Below are positions 1-7,246 of a stretch of 14,893 nucleotides of DNA, one piece after another (the first letter of the stretch is position 1; each line of letters begins with the position of its first letter). The stretch lies in NCBI GenBank assembly GCA_035524095.1, contig DATKPK010000178.1, forward strand, positions 1 through 14,893, read 5' to 3'. Position numbers and translations under genes: made by a program. The notes beneath the pieces were generated by a model that worked only from the letters and a program-made list of their open reading frames with translations, was not told where the DNA came from and made no database searches. The DNA comes from DATJUF01 sp035524095. Its GTDB lineage: Bacteria > Desulfobacterota > Binatia > Binatales > Binataceae.

Positions 1-314
1 AAAATGTCGCAACTGGCCGTAATCTGCTCGCAGCGATAGAACCCGTTCAAACCACCTGCGGTCGCCGGCAGCATCGTAAACGTGATGTGCCTCAAACCCC
101 GGCACGGTGCCATTCCGTAACAATCAGAGACCGAAGTACCCTGCCACACTCCAGCTAATAAGAACTCTTGAAAGTTATAGCTTTCCTTGGCGGTCGCCGC
201 AGACCGATTCTCGGCGCCGTCGCCTGCCTCATGCATCGCGCAGCCTGCCGCCGTCAGACCGGTCATTGCCAACCCCAGAACCAGCCACCATACGTCTAGC
301 GCAGGAGCCTTCAT
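1..314 (-). CDS. Partial small Cys-rich lipoprotein, hypothetical (3' end outside window)
   Basis: An open frame on the minus strand runs from an ATG at 314 off the left edge without a stop (104 codons visible). The start MKAPALDVWWLVLGLAMTGL is a basic, then hydrophobic signal sequence. It ends in TAAGC around residue 25, a lipobox-like site with Ala rather than Leu at -3, so lipoprotein processing is likely but not certain. The mature part contains a Trp-Gln-Gly motif (near residue 62) and four cysteines in two pairs (DCYGMAPC and YRCEQITASC), which suggests two disulfides in a small periplasmic or outer-membrane domain. A GGTGA sequence lies 5 nt before the ATG. The gene is divergent from nadE. 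I do not recognise the family with certainty. The plus-strand frames here are antisense shadows. Confidence 0.7.
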   Translation of the reverse strand, partial: MKAPALDVWWLVLGLAMTGLTAAGCAMHEAGDGAENRSAATAKESYNFQEFLLAGVWQGTSVSDCYGMAPCRGLRHITFTMLPATAGGLNGFYRCEQITASCDI

Positions 315-447
315 CGGAATCACCGTAATGGCCGAGATTGGATTTAATGCTCCGAGCAGGCCATTCGCGAGTCAAACCGAGACTATTTCATATTGTACTC
401 TGGCCGATTGCTGCTATTTCGTCCGCATTGTCCGCGAATGGGATAGC

Positions 448-475
448 TTCACCCAAGCCCGCTTACTGATATAAA
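448..475 (+). promoter_or_regulatory. Candidate sigma70-type promoter for nadE
   Basis: TTCACC at 448-453 and TATAAA at 470-475 are separated by 16 nt. They match the -35 and -10 consensus at 4/6 and 5/6 positions. Transcription would start near 482, about 70 nt before the GTG of nadE. This was found by eye and there is no experimental support. Confidence 0.35.
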
Positions 476-481
476 TTTAAC

Positions 482-505
482 TAATCGCTAAAGTGAGTGC
501 GATTA
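482..505. promoter_or_regulatory. Inverted repeat TAATCGC-N10-GCGATTA, candidate operator
   Basis: Two perfect 7-bp arms (482-488 and 499-505) are separated by 10 nt in the divergent region upstream of nadE. The repeat sits at the transcription start predicted from the 448-475 promoter, a usual place for a repressor site. It could equally form a weak hairpin in the 5' leader. I cannot assign a regulator. Confidence 0.3.
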
Positions 506-552
506 AGCTGTAAAACTGGCGCGGCGGGAGCCTCCACTCGAAGGACCAGAAC

Positions 553-2619
553 GTGAAAGCCGGCGAAAACTTTTTCAATTACCACAATCACGGCTTCGTC
601 CGCGTCGCGGTCGGTGTCCCTTCGATGCGCGTCGCGGACCCCGCCTTTAATGCTGCCCGCACCATTGAATTGATCAACGAAGCGGCCTCCCGCAACGCTG
701 TTATCGCTCTATTCCCGGAACTAGGGCTGGCGGGTTACACGTCTGACGATCTCTTTCATCAGCGCGCTTTGCTCGACGGCTCGCTCGACGCGCTCACGCA
801 AATCCTCAAAGCTTCGGCCGCCTTTCCTACCGTCAGCGTGGTCGGGATGCCGCTCGTGGTCGATAACTTGCTCTTAAACGTCGCCGTCGTTCTCCAGCGC
901 GGGCACGTTCTCGGCGTCGTGCCGAAAACTTATCTGCCGAACTATCGCGAATTCTACGAATTACGTCAGTTCCACCCGGGGGATCATGCTCTCAGCAGCC
1001 AGATCGAAATCGTCGGGCAGCATGACGTACCGTTTGGCTCGCACACGCTCTTCGAGGCTAGCGGCGTTCCTGGCTTAACCTTTCATGTCGAAATCTGCGA
1101 GGATGTCTGGGTCCCGATTCCGCCATCTTCCTACGCCGCACTGGCCGGCGCCACCGTCTTACTCAATCTTTCCGCCTCGAATATCACTGTTGGCAAGGCG
1201 GGCTATCGGCGCGAGTTGGTTACCGGCCAGTCCGCGCGATGCCTCGCAGCTTACCTCTACTCGGCTGCCGGCGCCGGCGAATCTACCACCGATCTCGCTT
1301 GGGACGGCCACGCCCTCATCTGCGAAAACGGTAACTTGCTCGCCGAATCCGAGCGCTATCATGATGGCTCGCAGCTCATCGCGTCGGAGATTGACCTCGA
1401 ACGCCTCGCGCAAGAGCGGATGCGCCAGAATAGCTTCGGCGCCTCAGTCCATCATGAACGCGCCTCGCTGACCGGCTTCCGCCGCGTCCGCTTCGATGCC
1501 GAACTGGATCGCGATACGCCGCTCCCACTCACCCGCCACTATGAACGTTTTCCCTACGTTCCTGCCGATCCTGCAGGCCGCGACGAGCGCTGTGCCGAGG
1601 TCTACGAAATTCAGGTGCAAGGACTGGCTACTCGTCTTAAGGCGACCGGCCTCAAGCGCCTCGTCATCGGGGTTTCCGGCGGCATCGACTCGACTCAAGC
1701 CCTGTTGGTCTGCGCCCAAGCGATGGATCGGCTCGATTATCCGCGCAGTGACATCCTCGCCTACACGATGCCGGGTTTTGCGACCAGCGCCCGCACACTC
1801 GCGCAGGCACGTCGCCTGATGGCCGCGATTAAGTGCACCGCTCACGAGATGGATATCCGCCCGAGCGCACTACAGATGCTCCGCGATATCGGTCATCCCT
1901 ATTCGGAAGGTCACGAACAGTACGACGTTACTTTTGAGAACGTCCAGGCCGGTGAACGCACGAGTCATCTCTTCCGCCTCGCCAATCATCACAATGCGAT
2001 CGTGGTCGGTACCGGCGACTTGAGTGAACTCGCGCTCGGATGGTGCACCTACGGCGTCGGCGACCACATGTCGCATTACGCTGTCAACGCGAGCGTCCCA
2101 AAGACCTTAATCCAGCACGTCATCCGCTGGGTCGCCGAGACCCATCGCTTCGGTCCCGAGGCCAGCGCGGCGATGCTCGAAATCCTCGCGACGCAAATCA
2201 GCCCCGAATTAGTCCCGTCACGCGCAGGCAGCAACGAACCCGATCAGGATACCGAGTCGTTCATCGGCCCCTATGAATTACAGGACTTCAACCTCTATTA
2301 CACAGTACGATTCGGCTACCCGCCGCCAAAAATTGCCTTCCTTGAGTGGACTGCATGGCGCGACCGCAGCGTTGGCCCTTGGCCCGGTATCCCGGAAGAC
2401 AAGCGTCATCAATACTCGCTCGCGCAGATCAAAGAGCACTTGCGGCTTTTTCTATTTCGCTTCTTCAAGACCAGCCAGTTTAAGCGAAGCTGTATCCCCA
2501 ATGCGCCAAAGGTTGGTTCCGGCGGCTCGCTCTCGCCGCGTGGCGATTGGCGTGCCCCCAGCGACAGCGAACCCACCGCCTGGCTCGAGACTCTGAACTT
2601 GATTCCGGATGGCGAATAG
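553..2619 (+). CDS. nadE: Glutamine-dependent NAD+ synthetase
   Basis: This 688-aa enzyme amidates nicotinic acid adenine dinucleotide to NAD+ with ATP and glutamine, the last step of NAD biosynthesis in the cytosol. The N-terminal nitrilase-type glutaminase domain (about 14-300) carries the triad Glu56 (FPELGLAGYT), Lys125 (PKTYLPNYREFYE) and Cys182 (EICEDVW). The C-terminal synthetase domain has the PP-loop SGGIDST at 375-381. The later block GPYELQDFNLYY and the C-terminal SPRGDWRAPSDSEPTA are typical of the long actinobacterial/M. tuberculosis-type NadE of about 680 aa. The start is GTG: AAGGA lies at 541-545, 7 nt upstream, and the family's FF-Y-HGFVRVA block begins a few residues in. 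The gene appears monocistronic, divergent from the lipoprotein gene, and its stop touches the stop of the convergent MFS gene. Family assignment is very secure. Confidence 0.97.
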   Translation: MKAGENFFNYHNHGFVRVAVGVPSMRVADPAFNAARTIELINEAASRNAVIALFPELGLAGYTSDDLFHQRALLDGSLDALTQILKASAAFPTVSVVGMPLVVDNLLLNVAVVLQRGHVLGVVPKTYLPNYREFYELRQFHPGDHALSSQIEIVGQHDVPFGSHTLFEASGVPGLTFHVEICEDVWVPIPPSSYAALAGATVLLNLSASNITVGKAGYRRELVTGQSARCLAAYLYSAAGAGESTTDLAWDGHALICENGNLLAESERYHDGSQLIASEIDLERLAQERMRQNSFGASVHHERASLTGFRRVRFDAELDRDTPLPLTRHYERFPYVPADPAGRDERCAEVYEIQVQGLATRLKATGLKRLVIGVSGGIDSTQALLVCAQAMDRLDYPRSDILAYTMPGFATSARTLAQARRLMAAIKCTAHEMDIRPSALQMLRDIGHPYSEGHEQYDVTFENVQAGERTSHLFRLANHHNAIVVGTGDLSELALGWCTYGVGDHMSHYAVNASVPKTLIQHVIRWVAETHRFGPEASAAMLEILATQISPELVPSRAGSNEPDQDTESFIGPYELQDFNLYYTVRFGYPPPKIAFLEWTAWRDRSVGPWPGIPEDKRHQYSLAQIKEHLRLFLFRFFKTSQFKRSCIPNAPKVGSGGSLSPRGDWRAPSDSEPTAWLETLNLIPDGE

Positions 2620-4221
2620 CTAATGCACCGCTGGCGCGCCGCCTCCCGGCGCTCGCATTCCCCGCAGTAGCAGGAACGAGGGAATCATCAGCAGCGTCAT
2701 GAATGCGAGTACGCGATAGATATCATTGAACGCCAGCATCGACGCTTGCTGCTGAATCATCCCGTAAACCATCCCGAAGCCTTGCTTCTGTCCGCTGATG
2801 AGTTGCGGCAAATACTGAAAGACTGGAGCCCCGGGTGCTGACTGCGCCATCGACCCCATCCGCCACGCGTCAAAAACCGAAAAATGCTCAACCAGCCGTG
2901 ACTGATGAATTTGCTGATGGCTGATCAGCATATTGGTCATATAGGCGATTCCGACCGCGGCCCCGGTATTGCGCATCATATTGTAGATACTCGCCGCATA
3001 ACCCATCCGCTCACGTGCGACGCACGACAGCGCCGCCGCCGACAGAATCGGAAAGCACATTCCCAGACCAAGCCCGAGTATCACGCCCGGCAGGACAATC
3101 TGGAAAGTACCAACCTGTAGGTTCCAGTGCGCCATCATCCATAGCCCAATCGTCATCAGCGCATAGCTGAGTCCGACCAGCCGTTTGTTATCGAAACCAC
3201 GCCGCGCCATTTGTCCGGCAAACAGCATCGCTGCCATCGCCCCGACTGCGCGCGGCGCGAGCACGAGGCCCGCTCGCCACGCCGTATAACCCATGAATTC
3301 CTGCAGGAAGATCGGATTCAGTAGGCCGGTTCCGAACAACACGAAGCTCAGCACGACGCATAAGGAGACCGCCGTGGTAAATAGCGGTATTCGCAGCATG
3401 CGTAGATCGAGAATCGGATCCTTGACCTGCAATTCGCGCCGCACCAGCAACACCATCGCGCTTCCGCACACGATCGACGACCAGACTACCCATGGCGCAC
3501 TGAACCAGTCCGAACGCTGCCCGCGATCCAGCACGATTTGCAAGAGCCCCAAAAACAGCGCCAGGTAAATGATCCCGAGGTAGTCGATTCGGCCGCCACT
3601 CTTGCGCTGGCGAAGATAAGCGGGATCGTGCACGAACACCGTGACCATCAGGAACGCGACCGTCCCGATCGGCAAATTGATATAAAAGTTCCAGCGCCAG
3701 TTCCAGTTATCGGTAATCCATCCGCCAAGTGTCGGACCCAGAATCGGCGCACACATCAGTCCGACTCCCCACATCGCCATCGCCATCTGCTGCTCTTCCG
3801 GCGGGAACGTTTCCATCAAGATAGCCTGCGACGACGGAATCATCGCCGCGCCGGCTGCGCCTTGAAGCAACCTGAACATCACCATCTCATTTAATGACTG
3901 GGCAGCCCCGCACAAGCCCGACGCGGCCACGAAAACCATCACCGACGTGAGAAAATAGCGCTTGCGTCCGAACCGCGACGAGATCCATCCGGTCATCGGA
4001 ATCATGATCCCGTTGGCGACCAGATAGCTGGTCAGCACCCACGCAATCTCATCGACGCTCGCCGAAAACGACCCTTGCATATGCGGCAGTGAAACATTGA
4101 CGATCGAGCTGTCCAGCACTTCGAGCGTCGTCCCCAGCATCACCGCGAGCGCGATCAGCCACTTATGCTGTCCGCGTGCTAATTCCGGTGGCACGCCGGT
4201 CGCCTTGATCGCTGCACTCAT
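2620..4221 (-). CDS. DHA2-family MFS multidrug exporter (EmrB/QacA-like)
   Basis: This 533-aa integral inner-membrane protein is predicted to have 14 TM helices and to export hydrophobic compounds by proton antiport. Family motifs are clear: D1 motif LDSSIVNVSLP (36-46) in TM1, motif A GWISSRFGRKRYF (78-90) between TM2 and TM3, the LLQGAAGAAMIPSSQAILME block (118-137), and motif C GVGLMCAPILGPTLGGWI (152-169), which marks antiporters. WNWRWNFYINLPIG (173-186) is typical of EmrB. EmrB proteins usually work with an HlyD-type adaptor (EmrA) and an outer-membrane channel, but neither is visible here. The gene starts at ATG 4219-4221 after a G-rich stretch that can act as a ribosome binding site. 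It lies 138 nt downstream of the amidohydrolase on the same strand, so read-through from the lux-like operon is possible. The substrate cannot be told from sequence. Confidence 0.93.
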   Translation of the reverse strand: MSAAIKATGVPPELARGQHKWLIALAVMLGTTLEVLDSSIVNVSLPHMQGSFSASVDEIAWVLTSYLVANGIMIPMTGWISSRFGRKRYFLTSVMVFVAASGLCGAAQSLNEMVMFRLLQGAAGAAMIPSSQAILMETFPPEEQQMAMAMWGVGLMCAPILGPTLGGWITDNWNWRWNFYINLPIGTVAFLMVTVFVHDPAYLRQRKSGGRIDYLGIIYLALFLGLLQIVLDRGQRSDWFSAPWVVWSSIVCGSAMVLLVRRELQVKDPILDLRMLRIPLFTTAVSLCVVLSFVLFGTGLLNPIFLQEFMGYTAWRAGLVLAPRAVGAMAAMLFAGQMARRGFDNKRLVGLSYALMTIGLWMMAHWNLQVGTFQIVLPGVILGLGLGMCFPILSAAALSCVARERMGYAASIYNMMRNTGAAVGIAYMTNMLISHQQIHQSRLVEHFSVFDAWRMGSMAQSAPGAPVFQYLPQLISGQKQGFGMVYGMIQQQASMLAFNDIYRVLAFMTLLMIPSFLLLRGMRAPGGGAPAVH

Positions 4222-4253
4222 AGGCCCCCCGATGGCGAGCAGAATTGCGCTCT

Positions 4254-4281
4254 ATATTAGCGATACCGGCTCGTTTGTGAA
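4254..4281 (-). promoter_or_regulatory. Candidate sigma70-type promoter for the MFS gene
   Basis: On the minus strand TTCACA (4276-4281) and TAATAT (4254-4259) are spaced by 16 nt, matching consensus at 5/6 and 4/6. Transcription would start near 4247, leaving a leader of about 26 nt before the ATG at 4221. It was found by eye. Confidence 0.35.
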
Positions 4282-4307
4282 GGACCGACTTATATTGTCA
4301 CTTAATA

Positions 4308-4334
4308 CAGACTAATGACGTACTGCAGACTAAT
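4308..4334. repeat. Direct repeat of CAGACTAAT, 18-nt period, upstream of the MFS gene
   Basis: CAGACTAAT occurs at 4308-4316 and again at 4326-4334. The pair is centred roughly 74 nt upstream of the transcription start predicted for the MFS gene, in the 138-nt gap after the amidohydrolase. Paired direct repeats in that position are compatible with an activator site. Chance cannot be excluded for two 9-mers. Confidence 0.35.
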
Positions 4335-4359
4335 CGATATGCGTTCGGCCTGGGCCCAA

Positions 4360-5820
4360 TCAATCCCGGTTACTTACTCGCGCGGCAGCACTCTCGACTA
4401 CCGTACCTTTGAAGAAATCTGGATTAGTCGAAGTCCAGAATCGCACCGGATCGAGCCACACCATCGCGCGAAAATCGTCATCGGTTATCACCAATTGCTC
4501 GACCAACTCATGCGCCTCCTCTGCCGCTTCTGCCATCTCCGGCACGTCCCAATGGCCGAGGTCGGAACCGTAGAGCGCATGCAGCCGCGCATCGAATGGC
4601 GAACCTTTGGTGGCAAAGGCCAGCGCGTTCATCGGGTCGTCGCCTTCGCAGCCAAAATAGAACTGGCGCGTAAAGATCTCCGCAATATCCTTGGGACCGG
4701 CTATGCCACTCGGTCCCCATTCATCGAGCATCGCCGGATCGGCGCCCCGATCCATCAAGGCGTTATGCGCCCTTAGCATCTCAGTCTCGCGACCACTCAC
4801 CTGCGCCGGCCCGTAACGCCGCGCGAATTGGACAAAATCGCCCTCACTCGTCCTCGCGGTATTGTAGTTCTCCAGTGCCGTCCGATTGCGCTTCTCCCAA
4901 TGGGAAATCAGATCGCAGTAGAGATTGCGCGCCCACGCGACACCGCCTTCCATAAAGGCGAACGTAAGCGCCGGGAAGCGCTTCGGCACCCCTCCCATTA
5001 CGAGGCCGCGGCAGATCGCGTCCGCGCTCGCCGCAAAATTCCCCAGATGGTTATGGATATAGCTCGATGGTGTCGCCCGGCTCCCCCATCCATAACCGAC
5101 TGAATGGAACGTCGGTGAGACCTTCAGTTCAGCGCATTTCGCCCACACGGGGTCGTAGTCGTATTCGCTGTCCAGACCGTAGGTGTCAAGCCAATAGCTA
5201 TAGCGCGCCGCCTCCGGCGAAATCTTCAGCGCGGCTCCGACCGGACGCCGAACATAGCTTGCCATCATCACAGCGCGCAGGCCCAACTCGCCAACTGCGT
5301 AGTCCAGTTCGGCGATCGCTTCGGCTGGCGTATGCATTGGGATTGTCGCCACCGGCAACAGCCGATCGGTCAGTCCGGCAAACATATCGGCCTTCATCCG
5401 GTTCAACGCGCGACACCCGGCGCGCCGCAACTCTTCGTCACCAATTTCGACACCCACCAGGCCGAGCGTTGGATATACCACCGAAAGATCGAGGCCCATT
5501 TCATCGAGCCGTTCATGGAACAGCCGTGGAAAAAAGGCCGTCGCAAGGTCGCGAGAATTGCGTGCTGGACAGCCCCACCACGTCGGACGCATCGTCCGCC
5601 GCTCGTGGCGTTCGGCCGGCGAAAACTGACCCCATCGCGGATCGAAAAACGTATCGGTGAAGCTGGTGCGATAGCGCTTCACCATCGCGTCTCCCGCCAC
5701 CTCTTTGAGGTAGTCCTGGAACAGCGGGCCCATCTCCATCTGATGGCCGTCGGAATCGATCAGCGGATGACTCAGCCGCGCACGGATTGCCGCGGACTTC
5801 GATCCATTTGCGCTATTCAT
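4360..5820 (-). CDS. Amidohydrolase_2 family metal-dependent hydrolase
   Basis: This 486-aa cytosolic TIM-barrel protein resembles the amidohydrolase_2 (PF04909) family, which holds hydrolases and metal-dependent decarboxylases such as ACMSD. Visible marks are the N-terminal IDSDGH (21-26), the TFHSVGYG strand (His239), HNHLGNFA (257-263), the segment LTFAFMEGGVAWARNLY (285-301) and GSDLGHWDVPE (418-428), whose Asp420 is the usual late metal ligand. The N-terminal metal motif is DGH rather than the common DxHxH, as in many long (about 400-490 aa) members. The start is ATG at 5820 with GCAGGAGAG about 9 nt upstream. It is the last gene of the five-gene minus operon, 36 nt after the kinase-like gene. 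The substrate is unknown; in this setting a C-N bond hydrolysis or a decarboxylation tied to the amine or aldehyde product would fit, but that is inference. Confidence 0.85.
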   Translation of the reverse strand: MNSANGSKSAAIRARLSHPLIDSDGHQMEMGPLFQDYLKEVAGDAMVKRYRTSFTDTFFDPRWGQFSPAERHERRTMRPTWWGCPARNSRDLATAFFPRLFHERLDEMGLDLSVVYPTLGLVGVEIGDEELRRAGCRALNRMKADMFAGLTDRLLPVATIPMHTPAEAIAELDYAVGELGLRAVMMASYVRRPVGAALKISPEAARYSYWLDTYGLDSEYDYDPVWAKCAELKVSPTFHSVGYGWGSRATPSSYIHNHLGNFAASADAICRGLVMGGVPKRFPALTFAFMEGGVAWARNLYCDLISHWEKRNRTALENYNTARTSEGDFVQFARRYGPAQVSGRETEMLRAHNALMDRGADPAMLDEWGPSGIAGPKDIAEIFTRQFYFGCEGDDPMNALAFATKGSPFDARLHALYGSDLGHWDVPEMAEAAEEAHELVEQLVITDDDFRAMVWLDPVRFWTSTNPDFFKGTVVESAAARVSNRD

Positions 5821-5856
5821 CTATACGCTCTCCTGCGACAGTCTGGCCGCCGGCGC

Positions 5857-7224
5857 TCACGCGTTGCTGGCAAACGCGATGACTTCGGAAGGCAACTCAG
5901 ACACCTCCGCCGCCGCTTCGCTATCGGCCAGCCTAACGGTCAAAGCCAAGCCTCCGTTCGCGGCGGGAGAGGCTTCGATTCTCCCACCGTTCGCCCGGAC
6001 CAATGCATTCGCAATAAAGCGGCTCAAGGCCGCCGATTTTGCGCCAGAGCTCAGTTCGGGACGTTCGAAAATTGCTTCTATCTCCGAATCCGACACTTCC
6101 GGCCCCGAGTCGCTCACCTCAATTATCAGCGCGCCGCTCTGATGGTGAGTCCGTACTGCTATCGTTCCGGCGTCGGTTCGTTTAATCGCGCCTGCAATCA
6201 GATTAGCTACTATCCGTTCGAGATGGAGTGGATCGAGATTGCTTCTCGGCAAGGAACCGAGCTCCACCTGTAGCTTCAGGCCTTTGAGCCGCGCCTCGAT
6301 CCCTATTTGCTCTGCCGTTTCGGCCACCACCGCATTCGCATCAATCATGCGGCGGTTCGGCCGCAATCTCTGTTCTTCCAATAGATAGAGATCGAGGACA
6401 TTTTTAACCAACAAATCCATTGAAGCCGTCGTCGACCAAACTCGATTCAAGAGATTCCAGCGCTGACGGTCGTCTATTTCCTCTTCCATCAGCAGCGTCA
6501 CCAGCCCTACCAGCGTCGCGAGCGGATTGCGGATATCGTGCGTCATCGTTGCGATCTGAGTCTCACGGAAGGCTGCGGCCTCGGCGAGTTCCATCATCTG
6601 CCGATGGGACCGGCGGCGATAACGCTCAAGAAAGACAGCGGTCACCTGCGACAGCGTTAGCGCCGCGATCAACCCCAGCATCCGATGCAGTTCAAAAGGC
6701 CGCCCATGCGGTACGAGCACTTCGCCAGCCAGGTACAGGAGTATGCAGGCTCCGACCAGCGTCAATTGCCAACGCCAACCCCAAACGACGAACGACGCTG
6801 TCGCAAACGGGCATAGGACGATTGTTAGGTAGCTTGCCATCGACTCGCCGGTACGGGCGTCGGCGGCGATCATCAGGCTTATCAACAAGATGCAACAGCT
6901 CAGGGACCAAAACCGCCAGTGCGCGCGAAAGCCCGGCACCCAGGTGAGCCCAAAGAAAAACATCACCGTCGCGAGCGCGAGCCAGTGATAGGCTGAGACC
7001 GTGATCGTGCCCGACGAAATCGGCGTTCGTGAATCGATCAGGATATACGCGATCAGAAAGAACACGCCGATCGGCGCGGATTTCTTGAGGACATCCACCG
7101 CGTCGGCATTGTCGTCGAAACGATCCTCTACCTGGCGCGGTGTGGGAGTCACTGGACGCGCGACCGGCGGGGCCGCGCCCTGCACGGCGACGGCCTGATC
7201 CCCGATTACGGCGCCAGCACCCAC
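5857..7224 (-). CDS. Membrane histidine-kinase-like protein with degenerate ATP-binding domain
   Basis: This 455-aa protein has a soluble N-terminus (1-48), then about six TM segments (near 51-64, 78-96, 103-121, 129-150, 152-171, 180-200). A HisKA dimerisation helix follows, with the phospho-acceptor motif THDIRNPLATL (His229), then a HATPase_c-like domain (about 295-435). The catalytic domain is eroded. The N-box reads NLIAGAIKRT (341-350), with Gly345 where the Mg-binding Asn is expected. The G1 motif reads DSGPE (372-376) instead of DxGxG, and the glycine-rich G2 lid is replaced by SSGAKSAALSRF (392-403). It probably cannot bind or hydrolyse ATP normally. GTG was chosen as start: it is 22 nt after the aminotransferase stop and a GGGAGAAG stretch lies upstream. 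No response regulator gene is in the window. It may be a sensor scaffold, be phosphorylated in trans, or act as a phosphatase. Confidence 0.85.
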   Translation of the reverse strand: MGAGAVIGDQAVAVQGAAPPVARPVTPTPRQVEDRFDDNADAVDVLKKSAPIGVFFLIAYILIDSRTPISSGTITVSAYHWLALATVMFFFGLTWVPGFRAHWRFWSLSCCILLISLMIAADARTGESMASYLTIVLCPFATASFVVWGWRWQLTLVGACILLYLAGEVLVPHGRPFELHRMLGLIAALTLSQVTAVFLERYRRRSHRQMMELAEAAAFRETQIATMTHDIRNPLATLVGLVTLLMEEEIDDRQRWNLLNRVWSTTASMDLLVKNVLDLYLLEEQRLRPNRRMIDANAVVAETAEQIGIEARLKGLKLQVELGSLPRSNLDPLHLERIVANLIAGAIKRTDAGTIAVRTHHQSGALIIEVSDSGPEVSDSEIEAIFERPELSSGAKSAALSRFIANALVRANGGRIEASPAANGGLALTVRLADSEAAAEVSELPSEVIAFASNA

Positions 7225-7246
7225 TTGCCTGTTTTTCTTCTCCCGC

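Noticed and set aside
107..474. Two overlapping plus-strand open frames of 73 and 95 aa
   Set aside because: They are antisense to, or overlap, the minus-strand lipoprotein start, show no ribosome binding site of note and have compositions typical of shadow frames.
5332..6273. A 313-aa plus-strand open frame
   Set aside because: It lies antisense across the amidohydrolase and kinase-like genes, both of which have clear family motifs; its translation is Arg/His-rich with no recognisable domain.
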